The notes under the pieces were generated by a model. The model was given only the letters and a program-made list of their open reading frames with translations. It did no database searches and was not told the origin of the DNA. Source: JBFMAI01 sp040755725 (GTDB lineage: Bacteria; Planctomycetota; Phycisphaerae; UBA1845; Fen-1342). From it: a stretch of 64,000 bases of DNA. Of this stretch, positions 8,208 to 15,865 are shown in pieces (position 1 is the first letter of the stretch; every line of letters begins with the position of its first letter). A program made the translations under genes and the position numbers. The DNA is taken from positions 80,768-144,767 of the forward strand of contig JBFMAI010000009.1 of assembly GCA_040755725.1 (NCBI GenBank), in the 5' to 3' direction.

Positions 8208-9170
8208 ATGTGGCCAACTCACGCTGTCATTCTTGCCGCCGGCCTGCTTGTGCTGGGGGTTGGGGGGGAGGTGCTGGTCCGGGGGGCCGCCCGGCTGGCT
8301 CGGACGCTGGGCGTGTCGGCACTGGTCGTGGGCCTGACGATCGTCGCGTTCGGCACGTCGGCCCCGGAGGCCGCCGTAACCGTTATCGCCGCCACGCAGG
8401 GGGCCACGGAGCTGGCCGTCGGCAACGTCGTCGGGAGCAACATCGCCAACATCCTGCTCATCATCGGGCTGGCCGCGCTGCTCAGTCCGCTGGCCATATC
8501 GCGTAGCTTGATTCGTGTGGACGGGCCGGTGATGTTGGCGACCGCGGCGGCCCTGCTGATCTTCGCCCAGCGCCAGGGGCACATCACCCGGATCGAGGGG
8601 GCCGTATTCGTCGCCGGACTGGTCGTCTACACGATCGTCGCATGCCGCCTCGGGCGTGGCGAGGCCGCCACCGGGGCCGAGGAGCCGCTGGCGGGCCTGG
8701 CACAACGTTGGTGGTACAACCTGCTGTTCGTCGCGGTGGGGATCGTCGGCGTGGTGCTCGGCGCGCGGCTCATCGTGTCGGGGGCCGCGGGCTTGGCCCG
8801 GCTCGTGGGGATCAGTGAGCACGTGATCGGTCTGACGATCGTGGCGGTCGGGACCAGTCTCCCCGAACTCGCCACGAGCCTAGCCGCGGCCCGCCATCGC
8901 CAGGCGGACATCGCCATCGGCAACATCGTCGGCAGCAACATCTTCAATGTGCTGTTCGTGACCGGGCTGGCGGCGGTGGTGCGGCCGCTCGCGGTGCCCG
9001 TGTCGATCGCGCACGTGGATGCGCCGCTGATGATGGCCGTGACCGTGGCGTTCTACGTGTCGCTGTACAAGGGGGGGAAGATCACGCGCGGGGAGGGCGG
9101 GGTCTTCCTCGCCCTCTACGTCGCCTACCTGCTGTGGACCGCTCTGCACGCCGTCCCCGCGAGGGGGTGA
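8208..9170 (+). CDS. CaCA-family Ca2+(K+)/Na+ exchanger
   Basis: A 320-residue protein with the two inverted alpha-repeats of the YrbG/CaCA family: GTSAPEAAVTVIAA with NVVGSNIANI in the first half, and GTSLPELATSLAAA with NIVGSNIFNV in the second. The acidic residue in each GTSxPE block and the Asn/Ser of GSN form the cation site. About ten membrane helices are seen. The start is the ATG at 8208; an in-frame codon 13 residues earlier adds only polar sequence. It is transcribed away from the Na+/H+ antiporter across a 246-bp spacer, so the exchanger may use the sodium gradient that protein maintains. Confidence 0.88.
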   Translation: MWPTHAVILAAGLLVLGVGGEVLVRGAARLARTLGVSALVVGLTIVAFGTSAPEAAVTVIAATQGATELAVGNVVGSNIANILLIIGLAALLSPLAISRSLIRVDGPVMLATAAALLIFAQRQGHITRIEGAVFVAGLVVYTIVACRLGRGEAATGAEEPLAGLAQRWWYNLLFVAVGIVGVVLGARLIVSGAAGLARLVGISEHVIGLTIVAVGTSLPELATSLAAARHRQADIAIGNIVGSNIFNVLFVTGLAAVVRPLAVPVSIAHVDAPLMMAVTVAFYVSLYKGGKITRGEGGVFLALYVAYLLWTALHAVPARG

Positions 9171-9200
9171 CTCACCGGTCGCAATCCGCCGGCGCAAGTG

Positions 9201-9275
9201 GGGAGGGCGAGCCTCCCGGCGTGCCGCGGCTCGGCAGGCCGGCAGGGTCGCCGCAGGAGACCGCCTCGCCCTCCC
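9201..9275 (+). repeat. 75-bp inverted-repeat element (family 1), copy A
   Basis: Begins GGGAGGGCGAG and ends CTCGCCCTCCC, an 11-bp perfect terminal inverted repeat. The interior holds GCCGCGGC and the shared core CTCGGCAGGCCGGCAGGGTC. It fills the 130-bp gap between the convergent CaCA and GreA-type genes. Confidence 0.9.
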
Positions 9276-9300
9276 ACGCTGCACGCTCGCGCACGGTGAT

Positions 9301-11532
9301 TCAGCTCACCGGCGTCTCGCCGGGCCGCGCGGCCTTGGCGAGCGCGTTGCCCAGCGCGACGACCTCGAACTCCGTCTCGCGCCCGTCCACCACGAGGGTC
9401 ACGCGCTCGCCGACACGGGCCCCCATCAGTTTCTGCGACACCGGTGCCAGGTAGCTGTAAATCCCTTGCTCAACGTCGGTCTCGAACGGTCCGAGGAACG
9501 TCATCACCCGCTCCTGGCCGTCGGTCAGCCGCCGCAGCGTCACGCGCGACCCGATCCCCACGTAATCGGTCGGCACGTCATAAGGCGACAGCGTGCGCGC
9601 CCGGGACAGCTCATCATTGATGGCCGCCACGCGGGCCCGCAGCAGATCGCGCTCCTCCAGCGCGAACTTGTATTCCGAGTTCTCGCTCAGGTCCCCGTGC
9701 GACGCCGCCTCCCCGATCCGCTTGGCGTTCTCCGGCATCTTCACGTTGACGACCTCGTCGCGCTCGGCGGTGCGGCGGTGCAAGCCCTCCGGGGTACACC
9801 AGAGCGTCTCGCGGTCCTCCCACGGGGCGACCTGGCGCGGCGGCGCGGCCCAGAGCTGTGGGTGTACGTCACGCAGTAGGTCCAACAGGCGGGCCGGCAC
9901 GTTCTCCCCCAGACCCTCGATGCGCTGCAACTGCCGACGGACCGTGATGGCCGCGGCCGCGCTCAGTTTGGACAGGCACGCGCCGGCCTTGGCGTAATCG
10001 CGGTGGCCCAGCGCGGACCGCATGCGCTGCCGAAACTCGCGCACCGCATCCGCGCTGGCGGTGATCGAGCGCCCCAGTTCGCTCACGGTGTCCAGGATCA
10101 GCCGGAAGAGGTCCTCATCGCTTGGTAACCGCAGGGCGGCGGTGCAGCTCGGCCCCTTCCACAGCCACATGAGCAGCTCGGGGTGATGCACCGGGTCGCT
10201 GAGCCCTCGGTCGATGAACGCCTGCACGGCCTGCGTGTGGCCTCCCGCCACCGCCTCCGCCGCCAGCGCATCAAGCAGTGTCGCGGAGGCGGTCGGAAGC
10301 CAGCCCAGGGCGTAGCCCAGCCAGTCCTGCGGCCGGGCGGTCCGCAGCACTTCGAGCCCCAATTCGCGCAACCCCTCCTCGGTCAGCTCTTTGAGCAACC
10401 GCCCGGGGTCGTCGGCCTCTCGCAGCATCGACTCGGCCAGCCCGCGGGCCTCTTCGCTCAGCGCCACGCCCTTGCGCGACAAACGGTGCAGCACCAGCGC
10501 CGTACCCAGCGCTTCGGCCGGCCGTCGCGGCCGAACCGTCGCCGCGTGCCGGCGCAGCCGGTCATCGAATCGCCGCAATAGTTCGGACGACGGAGCTTCC
10601 TTGTGCTCGGCCTTCTCGCGCAGGTAGGCCTCGAGGTCGGCCAGCCATTCCAGCGGCTCCTTGTGGCGTTCCACCACCGCCCAGGTTTCGTCCTCGAGGG
10701 TCAGCGCCTCGGCCGTGTAGCGCAGCGTGACCGGCGACCGGCCTTCGACAACCACGTGCGGATTGCGTTTCAGCAGCCCGCGCGTCCGCGTCCACCAGCG
10801 GGACCATTCCCCCGCGGGCAGGAACCGCGGCACCAGCTCCTGCTTCAGCAGGTCCGCGTCGATCCGCTCGCCGTGCGCGTGAATCAGCCCGATCACGACC
10901 GCCACCGGGTCATCGTGGACCTGCTGCGTGAGTTGTTCCGGTCGCAATTCCCGCAGGACGCGAAAGTCATCCGCCGCCACGCGATCGTAATCGCGGGCCA
11001 CCTCGCCGGCAGGCATCGTCGTGGTGCGCCCTTCGCGCCGCAATGTAAACAGCCCGCGCACGCGGTCGATTTCGACGACTTCGACGACGCGCCCATCGGT
11101 GCGGCTGATGAGGGCGTCGCCCGACCGCAGCGCCAGCCCCAGGTCGAGCAGCTTCAGGGCCTGCCGCACCGGCCGCCCGCCGGCCAATCCCGACGCTTGC
11201 AGGATCAGCTCGAAGCCCTCGCTCTGACCGTGAACCGCTCGGTAAAGGTCGAGCACCCGGCGGCGCAGGTCTTCCCGTTGCGGCGCCGCCGCCAGCGCCA
11301 GGCGCGCCAGCGCTAAGCCGGCCGGCGGATCGGACTCCGGCGCCACGCTCTGAAACACCATGTCCACCAGCGCGACGAGGCGCTCGGATTGCCCACGCCG
11401 ATCCAGCTCTTCAACCGGCGCGATCAAAGCTGGGAGCGTCAGGCGGCCTTCTTCCAGCAGCTCCAGGCAGCGCAGCTCAAAGTCGTCATTCCGCCCCGAC
11501 CGAATGAGTTCCATCAGTTCCGAACCCGGCAT
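9301..11532 (-). CDS. Very large GreA/GreB-type transcript cleavage factor
   Basis: 743 residues, against about 158 for ordinary GreA. The last 160 residues are a complete Gre unit: a coiled coil with the catalytic tip GDLSENSEYKFALEE, whose Asp and Glu place Mg2+ in the polymerase active site, and a C-terminal FKBP-like domain from VPTDYVGIGSRVTLRR to the end. The first 580 residues are alpha-helical, with many Leu and Arg, and resemble TPR/HEAT-like packing; residues about 130-185 look like a small beta domain (GDALISRTDGRVVEVVEIDR). Chlamydial GreA proteins (about 715 residues) have a comparable extension. The ATG follows GAGGAGA. It is the third gene after two thioredoxin-fold genes. The N-terminal role is unknown. 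Confidence 0.8.
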   Translation of the reverse strand: MPGSELMELIRSGRNDDFELRCLELLEEGRLTLPALIAPVEELDRRGQSERLVALVDMVFQSVAPESDPPAGLALARLALAAAPQREDLRRRVLDLYRAVHGQSEGFELILQASGLAGGRPVRQALKLLDLGLALRSGDALISRTDGRVVEVVEIDRVRGLFTLRREGRTTTMPAGEVARDYDRVAADDFRVLRELRPEQLTQQVHDDPVAVVIGLIHAHGERIDADLLKQELVPRFLPAGEWSRWWTRTRGLLKRNPHVVVEGRSPVTLRYTAEALTLEDETWAVVERHKEPLEWLADLEAYLREKAEHKEAPSSELLRRFDDRLRRHAATVRPRRPAEALGTALVLHRLSRKGVALSEEARGLAESMLREADDPGRLLKELTEEGLRELGLEVLRTARPQDWLGYALGWLPTASATLLDALAAEAVAGGHTQAVQAFIDRGLSDPVHHPELLMWLWKGPSCTAALRLPSDEDLFRLILDTVSELGRSITASADAVREFRQRMRSALGHRDYAKAGACLSKLSAAAAITVRRQLQRIEGLGENVPARLLDLLRDVHPQLWAAPPRQVAPWEDRETLWCTPEGLHRRTAERDEVVNVKMPENAKRIGEAASHGDLSENSEYKFALEERDLLRARVAAINDELSRARTLSPYDVPTDYVGIGSRVTLRRLTDGQERVMTFLGPFETDVEQGIYSYLAPVSQKLMGARVGERVTLVVDGRETEFEVVALGNALAKAARPGETPVS

Positions 11533-11607
11533 GGTCTCCTCGACGTGGCGCTGCTCAACACCGTCGCGGCGTCACCAAGACGCCGCAACGCACTCCGGTC
11601 CCTCCGA

Positions 11608-12135
11608 TCAAGACCCGGCGGGCTGGGTCGTCACCGCCGCGGCGGCGGGGGCGCTGCTGCCGTGAACGGCGCGCGCCGCGCGAAACGCCTCCAGCACCTG
11701 GTCCCGCGTCAGCGGGGCCTGGCCTTGCGCGAGGATCCTGCCGTCGGGTGCGACGATGACGAATGCGGGGACGGCCTTCAATCCCCATTGCTGGGCCAGC
11801 GGCCGGTCCCAGTCGAAATCGAGGGGGACGCAAACGTAGGCCGCCGTCTCCGGAAGCACGGCGGGATCCTTCAAAACGTTCTCTTCGAAGTGGGTGCACT
11901 CGACCGAGTACCAACTGCGAAAATACACGAATACCGGCCGGTTGGAGCGCGCGGCCAGCGCACGGGCGTCCTGGTACGTCGGGCCCTCCCAGTGAACGCC
12001 GTTGCTGCACCCGCCCACTACCAGCACCGCGACCCACAGCCCCACCCGGGCCGCGCGGCGTCCGAGCGGGTAGGTTCCGCTCGGTCGCGCCGCGTGCCGT
12101 CCGGCCCCGGCTGCCAAGTCCCAGCGACGGTGCAA
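11608..12135 (-). CDS. Thioredoxin-fold lipoprotein, single active-site Cys
   Basis: 175 residues. The N-terminal region contains VGLWVAVLVVGGCSNG, a lipoprotein signal with the lipid Cys after GG. The thioredoxin domain follows, with FVYFRSWYSVECTHFEENVL, where the usual CxxC is SVEC so the first cysteine is Ser, and the cis-Pro segment KAVPAFVIV. A protein with only the second cysteine cannot run the normal dithiol cycle; it may act as a monothiol carrier or thiol-binding factor. The start shown is a TTG placed 1 nt after the upstream stop, with GAGG of AAGAGGTAG as ribosome site; a GTG nearer the signal is possible. It forms a unit with the redoxin gene at 12137. Confidence 0.7.
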   Translation of the reverse strand: MHRRWDLAAGAGRHAARPSGTYPLGRRAARVGLWVAVLVVGGCSNGVHWEGPTYQDARALAARSNRPVFVYFRSWYSVECTHFEENVLKDPAVLPETAAYVCVPLDFDWDRPLAQQWGLKAVPAFVIVAPDGRILAQGQAPLTRDQVLEAFRAARAVHGSSAPAAAAVTTQPAGS

Positions 12136-12136
12136 A

Positions 12137-12775
12137 CTACCTCTTTTCGTCCTTCTTCTCGGCCTGCGGCTTGTACTTGACGGAGCAGCCCCAGGCTTTC
12201 GTCTCCGCCACGGGGACTTCCTTGCCGTCCAACACGGCCCGCAGGGCCTCGTCCACGTAGTGCCGGGTCTCCGACTCCTTGAGGTCGCCTTGCTGGTTGT
12301 TGTGCAGGGCCCCCATGTAGACCAGTTTGCCCTTGTTGATCACGTACACGTGCGGCGTGGTCTTGGCGCCGTAGAGCCGGCCGACGCGGCCGTCGTTGTC
12401 CATCAGAATCGGGAAATCCAGCTCCTGATCCTTGGCGTATTGGATGTTCTCTTCCGGCTTGCGGAAGTGCGTGCTCTCGATGCCCAGCCACACGACAGGG
12501 TCTCTAGCATACTTGCGGCGTAGCTCTTTCATGACCGGAACGGCCTTGACGCTCCAGGGGCACTGCTGGTTGAGCCACTCCAACACGACGATCTTGTCCT
12601 TGTAATCCGACAACGAGTGCTTCTTGCCGTTGCAGTCCAGCAACGTGAAATCGGGCGCCGGCTGGCCGATTCGTGCAGCCGGTCCCGGTTCGCCGGTGCT
12701 CGCGTCCTGAGCGGCCAGGGGGGCGACCAGCAACGCGGCAAGAAACAACGCAGCGGGCATGAACTTCGTTTGCAT
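12137..12775 (-). CDS. Secreted redoxin (AhpC/TSA-TlpA type)
   Basis: 212 residues with a signal peptide (residues 1-24, ending LAAQD) and a redoxin domain beginning GQPAPDFTLLDCNGKKHSL. The active-site region is LEWLNQQCPWSVKAVPVM, with a single Cys followed by Pro-Trp-Ser, so the second redox cysteine is absent at the usual spacing. The cis-Pro loop reads GAKTTPHVYVI. The ATG at 12773-12775 has GAGGAGA 8-9 nt upstream. Planctomycetes have many secreted proteins of this form and their substrates are not known. The stop is next to the start of a second thioredoxin-fold gene with the same loss of one cysteine, which suggests a matched pair. Confidence 0.78.
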   Translation of the reverse strand: MQTKFMPAALFLAALLVAPLAAQDASTGEPGPAARIGQPAPDFTLLDCNGKKHSLSDYKDKIVVLEWLNQQCPWSVKAVPVMKELRRKYARDPVVWLGIESTHFRKPEENIQYAKDQELDFPILMDNDGRVGRLYGAKTTPHVYVINKGKLVYMGALHNNQQGDLKESETRHYVDEALRAVLDGKEVPVAETKAWGCSVKYKPQAEKKDEKR

Positions 12776-12883
12776 CGGTTCGGTCTCCTCGGCAGAATTC
12801 CCACCGTGGCTCGCAGCGGATTCTAGCCACCGCCAGGCACGCTGCCAAGCGGTGGCGCGCGCGGGGCACCACGGGGCGATCGA

Positions 12884-13807
12884 ATGCCGGATTGCAGGCG
12901 GCTGGAAGCAGCGGAACTGGGTCACGCCCTCGGGTTGTTGCTGGCCGTCCCGGGCGACGGCCGGCCGGCGGGGGCGGGACCGGTGCAGGACTTCCGCAAC
13001 TACTTGCGGGACAGCGGGGTGCAGTGGTTTGGGCTCCAGGTCAGCACGGGCGACCAGTTCAGCGCCTTGTTCTTCTCCCTGATCCTGCCCGGGCGAACTG
13101 CGATTGTCATGCTCCCCAGCCCCGGTGAGCTGGGCATCGACAATGAGCTCCAACTTGATCTGACGCGCACCGGCCTGGCGGCGTTGGCGGACCGTTCGCT
13201 GCACTACGCGCAACTGCTGTTGGAGCCCGAGGCTGCCGCGCGTCGTACTCTCGCGCTGGCGGCCGGCTTCCGGTTCCTCGCGCCGCTCCGCTACCTCGAG
13301 CGCGATATCACCTATCCTTGGACGGACCCGCCGCCGCCCGGTTCCGCCGCCTGGGTGCCTTACGGGCCGGCGAGTCACGCGGACTTCGCCGCGGTGGTGG
13401 CGGCCACATACGAGCGCAGCCTGGACTGCCCGGAACTGACGGGAATCCGTCCGATCGACGATGTGCTTGCGGCGCACAAAGCCGCCGGGCCGTTTGACCC
13501 GGCGCTGTGGGAGCTGGCCCGCGTGGGGGACCAGCTCGCGGGGTGCCTCCTGCTGTCGCGCGTGGCGCAAGGGGGCTGGCTGGACGTGGTTTACATGGGA
13601 GTCGTGCCGTCCCAGCGGGGCCGCGGCGTGGGCGAGTTGCTGCTGCGTCGCGCGCTGGTGCACTGCCGACGGACGGGCGCGCGGCGTCTGACGGTGGTGG
13701 TCGACGATCGGAACGCGCCGGCGCGTCGGCTCTACCAGCGTTTCGGGATGCGTCCGGTGGCCCGGCGCGACGCGTATTGGTGGCGTGGGAGCGGGACGGA
13801 CGGATGA
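12884..13807 (+). CDS. GNAT-family N-acetyltransferase
   Basis: 307 residues. The C-terminal half holds a GNAT domain: MGVVPSQRGRGVGELLLRR is motif A, which binds the pyrophosphate of acetyl-CoA (RGRGVG), and RLTVVVDDRNAPARRLYQRF is motif B. The first 140 residues look like a degenerate second GNAT repeat with LHYAQLLLEPEA and ALAAGFRFLAPL; many planctomycete GNAT proteins are tandem like this. The substrate is not predictable. It is divergent from the redoxin gene by 108 bp and lies just upstream of the dnaA promoter region. Confidence 0.72.
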   Translation: MPDCRRLEAAELGHALGLLLAVPGDGRPAGAGPVQDFRNYLRDSGVQWFGLQVSTGDQFSALFFSLILPGRTAIVMLPSPGELGIDNELQLDLTRTGLAALADRSLHYAQLLLEPEAAARRTLALAAGFRFLAPLRYLERDITYPWTDPPPPGSAAWVPYGPASHADFAAVVAATYERSLDCPELTGIRPIDDVLAAHKAAGPFDPALWELARVGDQLAGCLLLSRVAQGGWLDVVYMGVVPSQRGRGVGELLLRRALVHCRRTGARRLTVVVDDRNAPARRLYQRFGMRPVARRDAYWWRGSGTDG

Positions 13808-14051
13808 TCGCTTGTGCATGAGCGTGAGATAACCTGTGAACAAGCTGTGGATGCCGAAAATTTTCCCGTTGTTGAGCGATTGACAGTGCGCGGGTTACGC
13901 GGCTGTCAGCGGTTTTCACGTCAGCAATGCGTTGCACGCGCGTGTCGGACGTGTTATGATTCTCTTCGCAGTTGAGCATGAGGACGCCTGAGTTCGACTA
14001 TCCTCGCTAGCCGTTTCTCATATAGAGCACACCTATCGTCCGAGGTGAACC
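13808..14051 (+). promoter_or_regulatory. dnaA control region with DnaA-box-like sites
   Basis: Upstream of dnaA, TTGCAC (13932-13937), a 17-nt spacer and TATGAT (13955-13960) make a good sigma-70 promoter with a leader of about 85 nt. Two 9-mers resemble the DnaA box TTATCCACA on the minus strand: TTGTTCACA (13835-13843) and GCATCCACA (13846-13854). They would suit autoregulation of dnaA. A replication origin is possible, but no cluster of perfect boxes or AT-rich unwinding region is visible. Confidence 0.5.
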
Positions 14052-15470
14052 GTGGACCCAGCGGTCGCGGAGAAGGTCTGCACTATTCGACAGAACGTCG
14101 CGGATCGGATCGGTCACAACCGCTTTCGCACTTGGTTTGGCGGCGACGCGGAATTTCAGCTTGACGGCCGGCGCCTGCACGTCATCGTCGGCAACGCGTT
14201 CGTCGGCCATTGGATCAGCACCAACTTCATGCCCCACTTGGTCGAGGCCGCCCAGACCGTCATCGGCGACGAGCCCCAGATTGAAATCCGCGTCGGCCCG
14301 CGCGCCGCAGCGAGCGAAACGCTGGCGCTGCCCCCGGCCACCACGGACCTGCCGGCGCCGCCACCGCGACCGGCGGTGGTCGCGGGCCCACGCCGTGCTC
14401 CCCAGCGCCCCACCCTGCGCGGGGAGCTCGAGACGTTCGTCGTCGGCCCGTCCAATGAGTTGGCCTTCTCAGTGGCCCGGGCCGCGGTGGAACGCCCCGG
14501 CGCGGTGTTCAAGCACCTGGTGGTGCATGGCGGCTGCGGTCTGGGCAAGACGCACCTGCTGCAAGGCGTGTGCAACGGCCTGACGCGCGCTCACCCGGCG
14601 CTCCAGTGGTGCTTCCTGTCGGGGGAGGAGTTCACCAACGAGTTCATCTACGCGGTCAAGGCCGGTCGCGTGGATGCCTTTCGGTCGCGGTTTCGCAACG
14701 TCGACGTTCTCGTCCTCGACGACATCCACTTCCTGGCGAACAAGAAGGCGACGCAGGAGGAGTTCCTCCACACGTTCAACTCGATCGACGCCTCCGGGCA
14801 GATGGTCGTCCTCTCGTCCGATCGTCACCCCCGCAGCATCGCCACGCTCAGCGAGCCGCTGGTCAGCCGCCTGACGGCGGCCATGGTCGTCCGCATCGAC
14901 CCGCCGGAGTGGGGCACGCGCCGCGAGATTCTGCGTCGTCGGGCGGCGGCGATGGCCTGCCCGCTGCCGGACGACGTACTCGATTTTCTCGCCCGGCACA
15001 TCACCCGCAACGTGCGCGAGCTCGAGGGGGCCCTGTACAAGCTCTCGGCCTACGCCGCGCTGACGCGCGAACCGATCCGGCTGGACATGGCCCAGCGGGC
15101 GGTCGAGGACTACATCACGACGCCGCAGATGCCCGAGGCGGCGGACATCGAGCGGATGGTAGCGGCGCATTTCGGGGTGACGCGGGACGCGCTGCACTCG
15201 TCCTCACGCGACCGCACGGTGACGCACGCGCGCGGCTTCGCAATGTACCTCATCCGCATGCACACGCGGATGAGCTTTCCCGAGATCGGACGGGCGCTGG
15301 GGCACCGGCAGCACTCGTCCGTGTTGATGGCCGTCCGTCGCATACAGGGTCTTCTGGACCGTGATGGCGCGGTCACCTGGAGGACGCCGGCCGGCATGCG
15401 CGAGGTGTCCGCCCGCCAGTTGCTCGAAGAGTTCGAGCGCCGCTTGCGGCACGGACCGGACCCCTCCTGA
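14052..15470 (+). CDS. dnaA: Chromosomal replication initiator DnaA
   Basis: 472 residues with all four domains. Domain I covers residues 1-80, then a Pro-rich linker (residues 95-125). The AAA+ ATPase has Walker A GGCGLGKTHLLQ, Walker B VLVLDDIHFL, and sensor/arginine parts through HITRNVRELEGAL. Domain IV is the DNA-binding domain, with SRDRTVTHARGFAMYLI and LGHRQHSSVLMAVRRI. The usual signature at the last site is RDHTTVL; here Asp is Gln and the Thr pair is Ser-Ser, in residues that contact the DnaA box, so box preference may differ. It starts replication at oriC with ATP. GTG start at 14052. Confidence 0.93.
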   Translation: MDPAVAEKVCTIRQNVADRIGHNRFRTWFGGDAEFQLDGRRLHVIVGNAFVGHWISTNFMPHLVEAAQTVIGDEPQIEIRVGPRAAASETLALPPATTDLPAPPPRPAVVAGPRRAPQRPTLRGELETFVVGPSNELAFSVARAAVERPGAVFKHLVVHGGCGLGKTHLLQGVCNGLTRAHPALQWCFLSGEEFTNEFIYAVKAGRVDAFRSRFRNVDVLVLDDIHFLANKKATQEEFLHTFNSIDASGQMVVLSSDRHPRSIATLSEPLVSRLTAAMVVRIDPPEWGTRREILRRRAAAMACPLPDDVLDFLARHITRNVRELEGALYKLSAYAALTREPIRLDMAQRAVEDYITTPQMPEAADIERMVAAHFGVTRDALHSSSRDRTVTHARGFAMYLIRMHTRMSFPEIGRALGHRQHSSVLMAVRRIQGLLDRDGAVTWRTPAGMREVSARQLLEEFERRLRHGPDPS

Positions 15471-15865
15471 TCCCCTGAGGGCGTGCCCCGGTGTCTAAGG
15501 CGGCGGCAGGGAGGCCGCCGACCTTTTTCTGCGCCCGCCGTGGTTCCCGTCTGCAACCTCGCCTTGCCCGTGCGCGGAGGGCCAGCCTGCCGGCGATCTT
15601 CCCTGGCAAGGGAGGGCGGACCTCCCAGCGGGTCGCGGCTCGGCAGGCCGGCAGGGTCGCCGCCGGAGACCGCCTCGCCCTCCCGCGCCACGAGTGTGCG
15701 CGCGGTGTTCTTGTCGCTCTGTGCGATTTCCACATGGCCCCACCGAGGCGGCTGGGGTCACATTGGCGGCGTGGCCCGCCGACCCGGAGCGCGCCCCGCG
15801 GTATAATGCGCGGGGAAATGGCGACGGCAGCGGTGCGGGTAATTGGGAGCCTGTGAACCGCCCCG
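15471..15865. other. Gene-free region with family 1 repeat
   Basis: 395 bases after dnaA with no convincing gene. It holds copy B of the 75-bp element and, just before it (about 15572-15600), a diverged half copy beginning GGAGGGCCAGCCTGCCGGCG. The rest is GC-rich with no clear promoter seen. Confidence 0.6.
15610..15684 (+). repeat. 75-bp inverted-repeat element (family 1), copy B
   Basis: Same length and ends as the other copies (GGGAGGGCGG ... CTCGCCCTCCC); it has GGACCTCCCAGCGGG in place of GAGCCTCCCGGCGAG. The core from CGGCTCGGCAGGCCGGCA onward is conserved. Confidence 0.9.

Noticed and set aside
9200..9290. Frames reading GEPPGEPRLGRPAGSPQETA over the 75-bp elements
   Set aside because: They are translations of the repeat itself and recur at each copy; no ribosome sites or start conservation.
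13808..14051. Full replication origin oriC
   Set aside because: Only two weak DnaA-box-like 9-mers and no AT-rich block; kept as a dnaA control region only.
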